Origin: Psychrobacter vallis
GTDB taxonomy: Bacteria; Pseudomonadota; Gammaproteobacteria; Pseudomonadales; Moraxellaceae
Assembly: GCF_904846715.1 (NCBI RefSeq)
Contig: NZ_CAJHBU010000002.1
Location: 186,001-250,000 of the forward strand
Length of the DNA stretch: 64,000 nt
Direction of reading: 5' to 3'
This document shows positions 1 through 8,375 of the stretch, piece after piece. Numbering within the stretch: the first letter of the stretch is position 1; each line of letters starts with the position of its first letter. Under the pieces are notes generated by a model that had not been told where the DNA came from, searched no databases, and saw only the letters and a program-made list of their open reading frames with translations. Made by a program: the position numbers and the translations under genes.

Positions 1-822
1 GGCGGGTTTTGGTCAATGTCGGTAGCGATGGCAATAAGGTTAGTACCCAGCTCAGATGTGCCGCGAGCAATGGCTATTTTTAACAGTGGCAATGCCTTGG
101 CAATGGTTATTGCTGCGCCTTTAGGCAGTTACCTTGGCTCGATTATTGGATGGCGCGGTGCCTTCTTCTGTCTGGTTCCTGTCGCCATCGCAACCTTTAT
201 TTGGCAATGGATCAGTTTACCTTCTATGCAAGTTACGAGGGGTAAGACAGACAAACATCCCACTATTTTAGGATTGCTTCGTAATCCTGTCGTGATGATT
301 GGTATGTTGGCGGTCAGTTTGTTTTTTATGGGACAGTTTTCACTCTATACTTATATAAGACCTTTTCTAGAAACCATTACCCAAGTTGATATTTCTACCT
401 TGTCACTGATTTTGCTTGGTATTGGCGTGATGGGCTTTATTGGCACGTGTATTATCAATATATTTTTAGATCGTCGTTTTTATGCGACGCTAATTATGAG
501 TTCTATTTTAATGGCAGTTATTGCATTGACTTTGATATTTTTTGGTACATCGACCATAGTTGTAGCCATATTACTTGGAATTTGGGGTCTTTTAGGGACA
601 GGGCTGCCTGTTGGTTGGTGGCGTTGGCTTGCCCACACACTGCCAGAAGATGCTGAAGCAGGTGGTGGTTTAATGGTCGCTGTGGTTCAGCTCGCCATTG
701 CGTTGGGTTCGACACTGGGCGGTGTTTTATTTGACCATAGCGGCTATCAAGCAACGTTTATATTTAGTGCTATTATTTTAGTGATTTCTGCGTTCTTAAC
801 ATCGCGTTTGGCCGCTAAATAA
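1..822 (+). CDS. MFS transporter, C-terminal part
   Basis: The reading frame is open from the first base of the window, so the true start lies outside it; 273 residues are visible. They are strongly hydrophobic, with about eight membrane spans broken by short charged loops, including an Arg-rich turn (LDRRF) near the middle. The early segment SSDVPRAMAIFNSGNALAMV followed by a GWRGAF turn resembles the fourth and fifth helices of DHA1-type drug or sugar efflux permeases (AraJ/YdhP-like). It would act in the inner membrane as a proton-coupled exporter. The substrate cannot be told. The next gene starts 22 bases after the stop and may be co-transcribed. Confidence 0.8.
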   Translation, partial: GGFWSMSVAMAIRLVPSSDVPRAMAIFNSGNALAMVIAAPLGSYLGSIIGWRGAFFCLVPVAIATFIWQWISLPSMQVTRGKTDKHPTILGLLRNPVVMIGMLAVSLFFMGQFSLYTYIRPFLETITQVDISTLSLILLGIGVMGFIGTCIINIFLDRRFYATLIMSSILMAVIALTLIFFGTSTIVVAILLGIWGLLGTGLPVGWWRWLAHTLPEDAEAGGGLMVAVVQLAIALGSTLGGVLFDHSGYQATFIFSAIILVISAFLTSRLAAK

Positions 823-844
823 CTACTTTAAGGGAGTTTGACAG

Positions 845-1363
845 ATGAATGTGAATAATCGCATGATCATTATGATGGCTGTTGGTGTCATGTCAATATT
901 TAGCGCTTGTGCTGACGATCAAAATGGCACGTCAAACTCACCTATTGTGCATGAAGGTTTGACAAAAAAAACAAGCCCTAATCATACAGAGCAACCGATA
1001 TCAAAAAAGGAGCATATGAATATGTGGATGACAATTAATGGACATCGTTTTGAAGTGACGTTTGAGGACAATGCGACTGCAAATGCTTTTTCGGCACAAT
1101 TACCCTTAACGTTAGATATGGAGGATTTGCACAGTAATGAAAAGCACGCTCAGTTGCCAAGTGCATTGCCAACAAAGGCTATTCGTGCGAATACCATTCA
1201 TAATGGTGATATCATGTTGTATGGCTCATCAACGTTAGTGGTGTTTTATAAGGGTTTTTCTTCGTCATATTCCTATACGCGTATTGGTAGAGTAAGCCAG
1301 CCTGATCAGTTAGCCGATGTACTTGGGCAAGGTAACGTGCAAATTGAATTTAGTCGTGATTGA
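845..1363 (+). CDS. Cyclophilin-like fold lipoprotein
   Basis: 172 residues with a good ribosome site (AGGGAG, 8 bases before the ATG). The N-terminus is a lipoprotein signal: basic start, hydrophobic stretch, then a lipobox ending FSAC with Cys at about residue 22, so the protein is probably lipid-anchored in the envelope. After a polar linker, residues 60-170 (starting MWMTINGHRFEVTFEDN) match the cyclophilin-like domain family of small bacterial proteins. Typical marks are the W-x-x-x-NG start, the NGDIMLYG turn, the FYK strand and the YTRIG strand. Family members are not proven prolyl isomerases. The function here is unknown; a 22-base gap suggests co-transcription with the MFS gene. Confidence 0.7.
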   Translation: MNVNNRMIIMMAVGVMSIFSACADDQNGTSNSPIVHEGLTKKTSPNHTEQPISKKEHMNMWMTINGHRFEVTFEDNATANAFSAQLPLTLDMEDLHSNEKHAQLPSALPTKAIRANTIHNGDIMLYGSSTLVVFYKGFSSSYSYTRIGRVSQPDQLADVLGQGNVQIEFSRD

Positions 1364-1479
1364 TTTTAAATAGCCAAAAAATTGCTACTGCCTTATTGGT
1401 TAAAAAGACTGCTTGTTATTGCGGTAGTTATGCTAGGACTGTTTTGGATATTATGGCGGGTGTTTGGTTAAATACCAAA

Positions 1480-1705
1480 TTACTGGATCATTATACTTCG
1501 GATAAAACAGTGTATCGATGAGAGCGGCTTTGAAAAATAAGTGCTCAGAGTCTTCGGCTATTCCTCCCAAGGCCTACCTTGCATTGACAAGTACGACTGG
1601 CCGCAAAAAAATAGAACCAATGCGATTGGTGCTCTATATTGTAAAACCCTGCTTGCCGTCGAGTCCTTTCGACATAATGTTAACTGGAAGGTCGTCAGAT
1701 GGTAA
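1480..1705 (+). pseudogene. IS630-type transposase remnant
   Basis: Read across a frame change near 1515, this stretch encodes a piece of an IS630/Tc1-type transposase core. The first frame gives LLDHYTSDKTVY. The second gives IDESGFEK, an in-frame TAA at 1538-1540, VLRVFGYSSQGLPC, then DWPQKNRTNAIGALYCKTLL. The DESGF block and the RTNAIGAL block are characteristic of the catalytic DDE region. The first third and the C-terminal third are missing and no intact terminal inverted repeats are visible, so this is a fossil. A longer open frame on the same strand (1518-1838) is an out-of-frame shadow. A separate short hydrophobic frame (about 1373-1471, ending FWILWRVFG) just before it may be another gene remnant. 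Confidence 0.65.
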
Positions 1706-1782
1706 ATATTTCTGCTTTACCGTTTGCGCTACGATTTCTTTTGTCTTTTTTTACTCTACCAAAATAATTTTTCTGTTTATTA

Positions 1783-2121
1783 CTATCGTCTTCTATGTTT
1801 TAAAAGCTCTACAGCATCGTTATAGAACTCTATATTGAGTAGTTCATTGGGACTTTTAGATAATGGCTTAGAAGAAGCTCCGTAATGAATAGTTCTCTGT
1901 CCTAAGTTATATTTTGGGCCATTAGCCGGTTCGTTACATTTGACACATTTATAAGTATCTCCTTTTTCTCCAGTAGGGATTGCTATATGGCCACAGCCAC
2001 AATTGACAGCGTGTGCCTCTAAAAGTCTAGCGTTTATAAAGATTGGCGAACTGAAATCCTCAGTAACCATTCTCTTAGGTTGTCTACTAAAAATAGACTG
2101 TATTTTTTTAATCATTCGCAT
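1783..2121 (-). CDS. Small protein with CxC...CxxC metal-binding-like motif
   Basis: 112 residues, with AGGA five bases before the ATG. The basic N-terminus is followed by a central segment containing NCGCGHIAIPTGEKGDTYKC and then VKCNE, a four-cysteine pattern (CGC ... CxxC) typical of small zinc ribbons. The remainder is polar. There is no signal peptide or membrane span, so it is probably cytoplasmic. I do not recognise the family. It sits alone between an IS630 fossil and a decayed region, which suggests an accessory gene. The intact frame, plausible start and Cys pattern support a real gene. Confidence 0.5.
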   Translation of the reverse strand: MRMIKKIQSIFSRQPKRMVTEDFSSPIFINARLLEAHAVNCGCGHIAIPTGEKGDTYKCVKCNEPANGPKYNLGQRTIHYGASSKPLSKSPNELLNIEFYNDAVELLKHRRR

Positions 2122-2356
2122 TAATTCCTAAAGTAATCTAAAATTTTTGGAATACTAAAAAATAGTGTATGCGTTACGTTTATTACCTAATATTAATCTG
2201 ATTATTTAGGAATGAGTAGGTTAGCGGCGCACTACTATTGTATATCAATATGTAAATTTATGTATGTAATTGTTTATATATGAATTATTACTTTCTTCTT
2301 TTGGCGCAAAACTGTCATTTCTAATAATGACTAGGGATATCAATTTCAAGGTATCG

Positions 2357-2564
2357 ATGAAAGCAATGCCTTTATTAATCGGCATGTTCGTGTGGCATTA
2401 ACGGTATAGGCCAAGACGCAATCGCAACAGAAAATGAGCATCGAGTTGAAGGTGCAAATATCCCATTTCAAGCCAGCATACATATACCACCAAGTGTTTT
2501 TCTTTTAACTGTGAAGCTGCCTTTTATTAAAATAACAGACGTTATATTAAATAGTTATGAATAG
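2357..2564 (+). pseudogene. Probable frameshifted small lipoprotein gene
   Basis: An AAGG site at 2348-2351 precedes an ATG at 2357, giving MKAMPLLIGMFVWH and a stop. One base shift near 2379 opens a frame reading SACSCGINGIGQDAIATENE and continuing to a TAG at 2562-2564. A signal-like start followed by an S-A-C lipobox split over two frames suggests a small lipoprotein gene broken by an indel. No homologue is recognised. The rest of 2122-2692 shows nothing gene-like. Confidence 0.3.
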
Positions 2565-2692
2565 ATTTTGACTGTAATAAGCAGCTAAAAACAAAAAACT
2601 TAATAGCCTCGTATTCCTAACAATCAAATAGCCAAAAAACATGACTACCCTACTCATTTCACTTCTACGAGCATTAATACTTTTAAAGCACT

Positions 2693-2721
2693 AAAAAAGG
2701 ATACCGTCGTATCCTTTTTTT
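2693..2721 (-). terminator. Intrinsic terminator after the acr1-like gene
   Basis: GGATAC (2699-2704), a CGTC loop and GTATCC (2709-2714) form a perfect stem flanked by A6 on the left and T7 on the right, so it can work in both directions. It lies about 30 bases beyond the stop of the minus-strand reductase. Confidence 0.8.
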
Positions 2722-2752
2722 GTTTTATCTCGCAGCCAATAAAAACCTTATT

Positions 2753-3640
2753 TTAATGATGCTCACCAGGAAGAATTTTGGCGAAGGCACGCTGTGCAAG
2801 GTTTGGTTTTTTATCGGTAGTCAGTCCAGCGCGGGTGCTTGGAAAAATACGATAACCCATCGACTGAATACCAACGTTGATCGCTGGTGCTAATGAATAA
2901 GTCGCTGAGGCGAATTTGCCCATGTTGCTGGCAATACTATTTGGCTTATGAACAATCGCTTTTGCTACCATCATCGCCGCTTCATCGGGCATAAGCGCAG
3001 GCATGTAACGATAAAGCTTGGTTGGCTCAATCATGGGCGTACGTACCAATGGCATAAAGATATTGGTGATTGTCACATTATCCCCTTTCACTTCAGCCGC
3101 CAAACAACGACTAAAGGCGTCAAGTGCCGACTTGGAAGCGACATATGCTGCAAAACGTGGACTGTTTGCCAAGACACCAATAGAGGAGATATTAACAATT
3201 TGTCCAGCTCGACGTTCAATCATCGTCGGCAAAAACCCAAGAACTATTTTAACAGCACCAAAATAATTGATATCCATGGTACGCTCAAAATCATGGAAAC
3301 GATCAATAGATTCGTGCACTGAGCGTCGAATTGAGCGGCCAGCGTTGTTGACTAATACATCTACATATTTAAAATCTGCCAAAATCTGCTCGCTGACTTT
3401 TTCAATTTCATCCATATTGGTCAAATCACAAGGGTAATAGGTGGCCTTGCCACCAAGCGCTTCGATGTTTTCTTTGACCATCTTTAACTTTTCTTCGGTA
3501 CGTGCCAACAAAATAACATGAGCACCGCACTCACTAAGCAAAAAAGCGGTGCGCTCACCGATACCGCTTGAGGCACCGGTGATGATGATATGTTTATCTT
3601 TAACGGTTTTGGTTATAGTTTTCTTCGAGGGATTAGCCAT
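2753..3640 (-). CDS. acr1: Acr1-like fatty acyl-CoA reductase (SDR family)
   Basis: 295 residues; AAGGA lies 7 bases before the ATG. It is a classical short-chain dehydrogenase with nucleotide-binding TGASSGIG near residue 21, VNNAG near 97, and the catalytic Ser-Tyr-Lys of NISSIGVLA and YVASK. Long stretches agree with Acinetobacter Acr1 as I recall it: RSIRRSVHESIDRFHDFERT, MPLVRTPMI, and the C-terminal FPGEHW-like end (here LPGEHH). Acr1 reduces long-chain acyl-CoA to the aldehyde with NADPH, the first step to fatty alcohol and wax ester. It may sit at the membrane through its hydrophobic C-terminal third. The gene is monocistronic with its own terminator. A general SDR of unknown substrate is the alternative. 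Confidence 0.75.
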   Translation of the reverse strand: MANPSKKTITKTVKDKHIIITGASSGIGERTAFLLSECGAHVILLARTEEKLKMVKENIEALGGKATYYPCDLTNMDEIEKVSEQILADFKYVDVLVNNAGRSIRRSVHESIDRFHDFERTMDINYFGAVKIVLGFLPTMIERRAGQIVNISSIGVLANSPRFAAYVASKSALDAFSRCLAAEVKGDNVTITNIFMPLVRTPMIEPTKLYRYMPALMPDEAAMMVAKAIVHKPNSIASNMGKFASATYSLAPAINVGIQSMGYRIFPSTRAGLTTDKKPNLAQRAFAKILPGEHH

Positions 3641-3828
3641 AAAAAGTCCTTTTCACTTGTTCTATTTTAATTGATATTTATTTATAGAATAGCAAAAAAC
3701 AGAATGTAAAGTGAACAAAACATCAGACGCGGATGGTTAATTTGAAGATTTTGGAGGTTTGTAGACATATAATAGCGACAGTACTTGTTATTGTACTTTT
3801 TGCTGACTGATAACGAGGAGCATCTGCT

Positions 3829-4218
3829 TTGATAGAAACCTTAACCCAATATATTGACTCTATTGCCAAAATCATCGAATTTGTTGGAGTGATGATTATG
3901 GTTTTAGGCTTGGTCTATGCCTTTTATAAAACCATTTCATCGCTTGGTCACTTTACTGATGAAACGTATGTGAGTATCAGACAAGCGGTTGGTAAATCTA
4001 TCTTGCTGGGGCTTGAGGTGCTAATTGCCGCTGACATCATGGCAACAGTGGTCACTGAGCCGACACTAAAAGATGTGCTGGTACTTGGCTTTATTGTATT
4101 AATACGTACCTTTTTGAGTCTATCGCTGCAAGTGGAGCTTGAAGGTCGTTTTCCATGGCAAAGCAAAAAATCTGCATCTGAAAAAAGGTTAAACACACCG
4201 CAGGCTGATAAAATATGA
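3829..4218 (+). CDS. DUF1622 family membrane protein
   Basis: 129 residues starting at TTG, chosen because CGAGGAG lies 8 bases upstream and the frame has no ATG before the conserved part. It has three hydrophobic spans, around residues 13-33, 57-77 and 82-102. The blocks IIEFVGVMIMVLGLV, RQAVGKSILLGLEVLIAADI and LGFIVLIRTFLSLSLQVELE are diagnostic of the DUF1622 inner-membrane family. The function of the family is not established. The C-terminal 25 residues are charged and probably cytoplasmic. The gene stands alone, convergent with dusB 42 bases away. Confidence 0.75.
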   Translation: MIETLTQYIDSIAKIIEFVGVMIMVLGLVYAFYKTISSLGHFTDETYVSIRQAVGKSILLGLEVLIAADIMATVVTEPTLKDVLVLGFIVLIRTFLSLSLQVELEGRFPWQSKKSASEKRLNTPQADKI

Positions 4219-4260
4219 CGCTCCTAAGCCATTGACACATATCAATTGGATAAAGCCCTA

Positions 4261-5292
4261 CTACTCATGCTCGTGTAAAAAAGCCTCAACTACCCGAAAC
4301 TGTCCAGCCGTACTTTCCTCACCATACATCGCCTGCCTAAAAGCATTGGAATTGCGGATGCCAGTGGTATACCACGCAATATGCTTGCGGGCTATACGGC
4401 AGCCAGAATATTCGCCATAAAAATCATACAGCTCTTGTAAATGCGCCAGTACAATATCTTTTATCTCACTAACACTAGGGGCATCCAGACTTTCGCCCGT
4501 ACGTAAAAAATGTCCGATATCTCGGAATAACCACGGCTGTCCTTGTGCCGCCCGTCCAATCATCACCGCATCACAGCCCGTCAACTCATAAACGCGCTGG
4601 GCTTTTTGCGCACTATCAATATCACCATTGGCGATGACTGGGATGCTAATACTTTCTTTAACTTCTCGTATTAGCTCGTAGCGCGCTTCACCTGTGTACA
4701 TGTCCTCGCGCGTACGTCCATGAATGGCAATCGCGGCAATACCTGCTTGCTCTGCTCGCTTTGCGACGCGTAAAATATTCTCTCGACCATTTTCAAAACC
4801 CAATCGTGTCTTTAATGTCACGGGAGCATTTACGCTATTTACCGCCGCATCTAACAAACGGGCAACCAAATCTTCGTCTTGCAATAATGCAGAGCCTGCC
4901 AGCCTACGACAGACTTTTTTGGCAGGACAGCCCATATTGATATCGATAATTTGCGCGCCATTATCGATCTGGTAACGAGCAGCTTCCGCCAGCTTATCTG
5001 GCTCAGCGCCTGCTATTTGTGCAGAAATAGGCGCAATCTCATTATCAAAATTGGCGCGATAAAGTGATTTTTTGCGGGCATACAATGCCGTATCAGCGAT
5101 GATCATTTCGCTGACCGCATGACCTGCGCCAAACGACTTACACAATCGGCGAAAAGGATTGTCCGTCACGCCTGCCATAGGTGCAACCATAAGACGGTTT
5201 TCGATCGTTAGACCACCGATGTTTAATGGTTGTAGCAATGGATGATCGGCGACAGGTGAAGACGAGGATACAACGGGAGAGTTATTAGGCAT
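4261..5292 (-). CDS. dusB: tRNA-dihydrouridine synthase B
   Basis: 343 residues. An FMN-dependent TIM-barrel enzyme that reduces uridine to dihydrouridine in the tRNA D-loop. Visible family marks are MVAPMAGVTDNPFR near residue 35, the catalytic-Cys block DINMGCPAKKV near 119, AIHGRTREDMYTG, VIANGDI and GCDAVMIGRAAQGQPW. About 20 residues before the conserved PLNIGGLTIENRL are extra compared with E. coli DusB. The annotated ATG directly follows a T7 tract and has no visible ribosome site; a TTG about 54 bases downstream is an alternative start. No fis gene follows, unlike in enterics. The hairpin just upstream is described separately. Confidence 0.93.
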   Translation of the reverse strand: MPNNSPVVSSSSPVADHPLLQPLNIGGLTIENRLMVAPMAGVTDNPFRRLCKSFGAGHAVSEMIIADTALYARKKSLYRANFDNEIAPISAQIAGAEPDKLAEAARYQIDNGAQIIDINMGCPAKKVCRRLAGSALLQDEDLVARLLDAAVNSVNAPVTLKTRLGFENGRENILRVAKRAEQAGIAAIAIHGRTREDMYTGEARYELIREVKESISIPVIANGDIDSAQKAQRVYELTGCDAVMIGRAAQGQPWLFRDIGHFLRTGESLDAPSVSEIKDIVLAHLQELYDFYGEYSGCRIARKHIAWYTTGIRNSNAFRQAMYGEESTAGQFRVVEAFLHEHE

Positions 5293-5328
5293 AAAAAAAC
5301 GGCTTGTATCACGAGAGGGACAAGCCGT
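5293..5328 (-). terminator. Terminator-like hairpin abutting the dusB start
   Basis: On the minus strand, ACGGCTTGT pairs with ACAAGCCGT (5320-5328 with 5299-5307 in plus coordinates) around a 12-base loop. T7 follows and runs straight into the ATG of dusB. It would end transcripts of the upstream BCCT transporter gene, or act as a leader attenuator for dusB. Confidence 0.75.
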
Positions 5329-5412
5329 TATTCTAAGGAATCGTACATATAATGCAAGCTATTCACATTAATAACTTGCACTGATAGACACTAACTTTTA
5401 AACATTAAGTCT

Positions 5413-7458
5413 TTATTTGTCAAACACACTGCCCTGTTCCAACGTGATATCTTCATCATGCTCTTGCATACGCCACGGCAGACTATCGGGTGCCATATTT
5501 AAGAAATGTAGATATTTTTCGAACTGGTCGATGATGTCATTAATGATAGATTCTGATTGATAACCATACAAATCGTAAGTTTGACCCCCTCGGCGCAGAT
5601 AAACCTCAGCACGATAATGATGCTCTTGTGGCACGCTACCTGCCTTATCATCCATATAGTAATTAGGCACATCGTGCTCTGATAAACGAACCTCATACCA
5701 GAATTCAACATTATCGCCACGTCTTAATTCCAGTACAGCACGATTATTGACTTCATCATAATTGACATCAGGTAGCCAGCCTGTTTCTGCAAACTTCTCT
5801 GCCACTTCATTCATCGAGGTTACGATTGTCCCTTTGATATAACTCAGCACTTTCTCGCGCGTTGGCTGATTGGTCATATAATCGATACGATCGCGCCATG
5901 CGTCGAGTTTAAGTAAATGAGGCGGCAGATGATTGTCATTGGCCAAACTTTGATTGCGATGCCCTTCAATCCGTAGCGCGCGCCACATACCAAATGTCGA
6001 GATCAATATAATAATCGCAAACGGTAACGCACTAACAATCGCTGCTGTCTGTAGAGCGCTTAAACCACCCGCTATTAGTAAAACCGCAGCAACGGCGCCT
6101 TCAGTGATCACCCAAAATGAACGTTGCCACCATGGTGTGTCACTACGTCCACCTGCCGCCAGCGAATCAATAACTAATGACCCTGAATCCGATGACGTTA
6201 CAAAGAAGGTAATAATTAACAGAACTGTCAACGAAGATACGATCTGAGTAAATGGCAGATTTTCTAATAATTTGAACAAAGCGATTGCTTGGTTGTTTTG
6301 CACTTCGCTAATAAGCGAGTCATAACCATCGACCATAATCATATGGAGAGCGGTATCACCAAAGACTGCAAACCAGAAGAAAGTAAAGAACGTTGGCACC
6401 AGCATCACACCAAGCACAAACTCACGAATGGTACGGCCACGGCTAATTTTGGCAATAAATAGACCCACAAAAGGCGCCCACGCAATCGTCCATGCAAAGA
6501 TAAACAATGTCCAACTACCGATCCAATCACTGGATTGATAGGCTTGCAAGCTAAAGGTACGCTCAACGATATTGCCCAAGTAGCTTCCCGTATTTTCCAT
6601 GAAAGCATTCAGAATAAATATCGATGGACCCACGATAAATACAAACAACATCAGTGCCGTTGCCAATAGCATGTTTAAGATGGACAACCGTTTTACGCCC
6701 TTATCCATACCGGCTAACACAGATACCAAGGCCGCTGCTGTCACTAATGCAATGATGATGACCTGTACCGTCGTACTCACTGGCACCATAGTTGGTAGCA
6801 AATAATTTAGGCCAGCGTTAATTTGTGCTACTGACAGTCCTAAACTGGTGGCGATACCGAACATCGTACCCACAATCGCAAATACATCGACCGTATGTCC
6901 GATAGGGCCATAAATTTTATCACCAATGAGCGGATATAGCGTTGAACGTACGGACAACGGCAGTCCATGACGAAAAGAGAAATATGCCAGCGACAAACCG
7001 ACTACGCCATAAATCGCCCAAATATGAAAGCCCCAATGAAAATAGGCAATTTGCATGGCTTCTTTTGCAGCTTCAATCGTTTGCGGTGTAGATATCGGCG
7101 GACTGGCAAAATGTAATACCGGCTCTGCCACCCCATAAAATAGTAATGCTATGCCGTAACCTGCAGAAAACAACATAGCAAACCATTCAAGAAATTTATA
7201 CTCAGCTTCGGCATGGTCAGGGCCAAGCTTGATACTGCCATAAGGTGAAAACGCTAAGGCAATAATAAACATCAAAAATATAGCAACTGCCAACATATAA
7301 AACCAACCGAAAGTATCGGTGGTAAACGCCAGTACAGTACTAAATAACTCGCCAGCCGCTTCTGGATTGATAGCGGTGCCAATCACTAGCAACAGCATAA
7401 TAGCAGCTGCGGGTACGAAGACTGGCAGCAAAATGGTGGAGCGAGGTAATTTACTCAT
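5413..7458 (-). CDS. betT: BCCT family choline/betaine transporter, BetT type
   Basis: 681 residues from the ATG at 7458, preferred over an upstream in-frame TTG because AGGAAA sits 9 bases before it. Twelve hydrophobic spans fill residues 1-500. They include the first-helix block FVPAAAIMLLLVIGTAINP, the YGVAEPVLHF block and the tryptophan-rich substrate helix FIFAWTIAWAPFVGLFIAKI followed by SRGRTIREF. The C-terminal 180 residues are a soluble domain (DYMTNQPTREKVL onward), as in the long BetT choline carriers of about 680 residues. It would import choline or betaine with protons or sodium, as an osmoprotectant. No betaine synthesis genes are in view, so the substrate within the family is inferred. 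Confidence 0.85.
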   Translation of the reverse strand: MSKLPRSTILLPVFVPAAAIMLLLVIGTAINPEAAGELFSTVLAFTTDTFGWFYMLAVAIFLMFIIALAFSPYGSIKLGPDHAEAEYKFLEWFAMLFSAGYGIALLFYGVAEPVLHFASPPISTPQTIEAAKEAMQIAYFHWGFHIWAIYGVVGLSLAYFSFRHGLPLSVRSTLYPLIGDKIYGPIGHTVDVFAIVGTMFGIATSLGLSVAQINAGLNYLLPTMVPVSTTVQVIIIALVTAAALVSVLAGMDKGVKRLSILNMLLATALMLFVFIVGPSIFILNAFMENTGSYLGNIVERTFSLQAYQSSDWIGSWTLFIFAWTIAWAPFVGLFIAKISRGRTIREFVLGVMLVPTFFTFFWFAVFGDTALHMIMVDGYDSLISEVQNNQAIALFKLLENLPFTQIVSSLTVLLIITFFVTSSDSGSLVIDSLAAGGRSDTPWWQRSFWVITEGAVAAVLLIAGGLSALQTAAIVSALPFAIIILISTFGMWRALRIEGHRNQSLANDNHLPPHLLKLDAWRDRIDYMTNQPTREKVLSYIKGTIVTSMNEVAEKFAETGWLPDVNYDEVNNRAVLELRRGDNVEFWYEVRLSEHDVPNYYMDDKAGSVPQEHHYRAEVYLRRGGQTYDLYGYQSESIINDIIDQFEKYLHFLNMAPDSLPWRMQEHDEDITLEQGSVFDK

Positions 7459-7616
7459 AAAAAATAATTTCCTCAAAAGAGTAACAATAAAAGATAATAT
7501 TATGGGTGAGTTTATTCAAGTCGCTCTAATATTTATCACACTCTTTCCCAAAACCCCAGACAAGCCTTATATTTGTAACATTACTTTAACGAACATTACA
7601 TCAATATTACTAAACA

Positions 7617-7644
7617 ATAAAAAAGGCAGCTAGTAAGCTGCCTT
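7617..7644 (-). terminator. Intrinsic terminator of the HIT gene
   Basis: AAGGCAGC (7623-7630), a six-base loop, and GCTGCCTT (7637-7644), with an A-rich run on the left that is a U-tract on the minus strand. It lies about 65 bases past the stop of the HIT gene. Confidence 0.8.
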
Positions 7645-7710
7645 CTGATTCATTATAAGAAAAATTTACATTTCTATTAGGGCATGTCCTAGCGATACGC
7701 TTTAACGGAA

Positions 7711-8151
7711 TTAATTTTCGATAGCAGTAGCAAGCTGTTTAGCCATGTCAGCAAGTTTATCGGAGTCTGCTTGGGTTACCGCATGACGACCCAGCTCATG
7801 AATACTCGATGGTATCAGATGCACATGATAATGAAAAACCGTCTGCCCAGCTTGTGCGCCATTTAGCTGCATTTGAGTGATGCCTTCACGCTCAAATACT
7901 TGACGCTGTGCTTGCATGACTTTTTTGCAAGTCATTAAAACAGCCGCAGCATATTTAGCCTCAAGATCTGCCAAATCAACCGCTTTTTGTTTGGGTATGA
8001 CCAGTACGTGGCCTTCTGCTTGCGGCATGATATCCATAAAGGCGAGGGTTTTATCATCTTCATAGACTTTATGATAAGGAATGTCGCCGTTTAGCATTTT
8101 GGCAAAAATGTTGTTGTCATCGTAAGCAGTCTGTTGGGTAATATCAGTCAT
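7711..8151 (-). CDS. HIT family nucleotide-binding protein
   Basis: 146 residues from the ATG at 8151, where AAAGGA lies 7-8 bases upstream. The 30 extra codons of the longer open frame have no homology. The HIT motif HYHVHLIP (His-x-His-x-His, with the nucleophile His in the middle) is near residue 107. The typical N-terminal segment NIFAKMLNGDIPYHKVYEDD and the GHVLVIPK strand are also present. Members hydrolyse phosphoramidate or ester bonds of purine nucleotides, or bind nucleotides. The exact substrate is unknown. The gene is monocistronic and has a terminator. Confidence 0.88.
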   Translation of the reverse strand: MTDITQQTAYDDNNIFAKMLNGDIPYHKVYEDDKTLAFMDIMPQAEGHVLVIPKQKAVDLADLEAKYAAAVLMTCKKVMQAQRQVFEREGITQMQLNGAQAGQTVFHYHVHLIPSSIHELGRHAVTQADSDKLADMAKQLATAIEN

Positions 8152-8375
8152 TATTTTTTCCTTTAATTGTTTAATTATTGAATGCTTAATAGTTTTAGAA
8201 TGATTTAGACAGCTTGTCATATATAGCGGCCGAAATGTCACTTAAGCACAAGATAGCATAGCGTGAATCATAAAAACCACAAATTGTATGCGTGTGGTAT
8301 AGCTCACTAATTTATTGGCGAGTCAGGCGCTTAAAATGTTATATTAGTGCCCTACTTTGATGAAACACTCTAATT

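Noticed and set aside
1518-1838. 106-residue plus-strand open frame
   Set aside because: It is out of frame with the clear transposase remnant across the same bases, lacks a ribosome site and has no protein-like composition.
7679-7705. TTAGGGCATGTCC as an end of the GGGCGTGTTTGAT element family
   Set aside because: Only a few end bases agree and no interior or opposite end is found.
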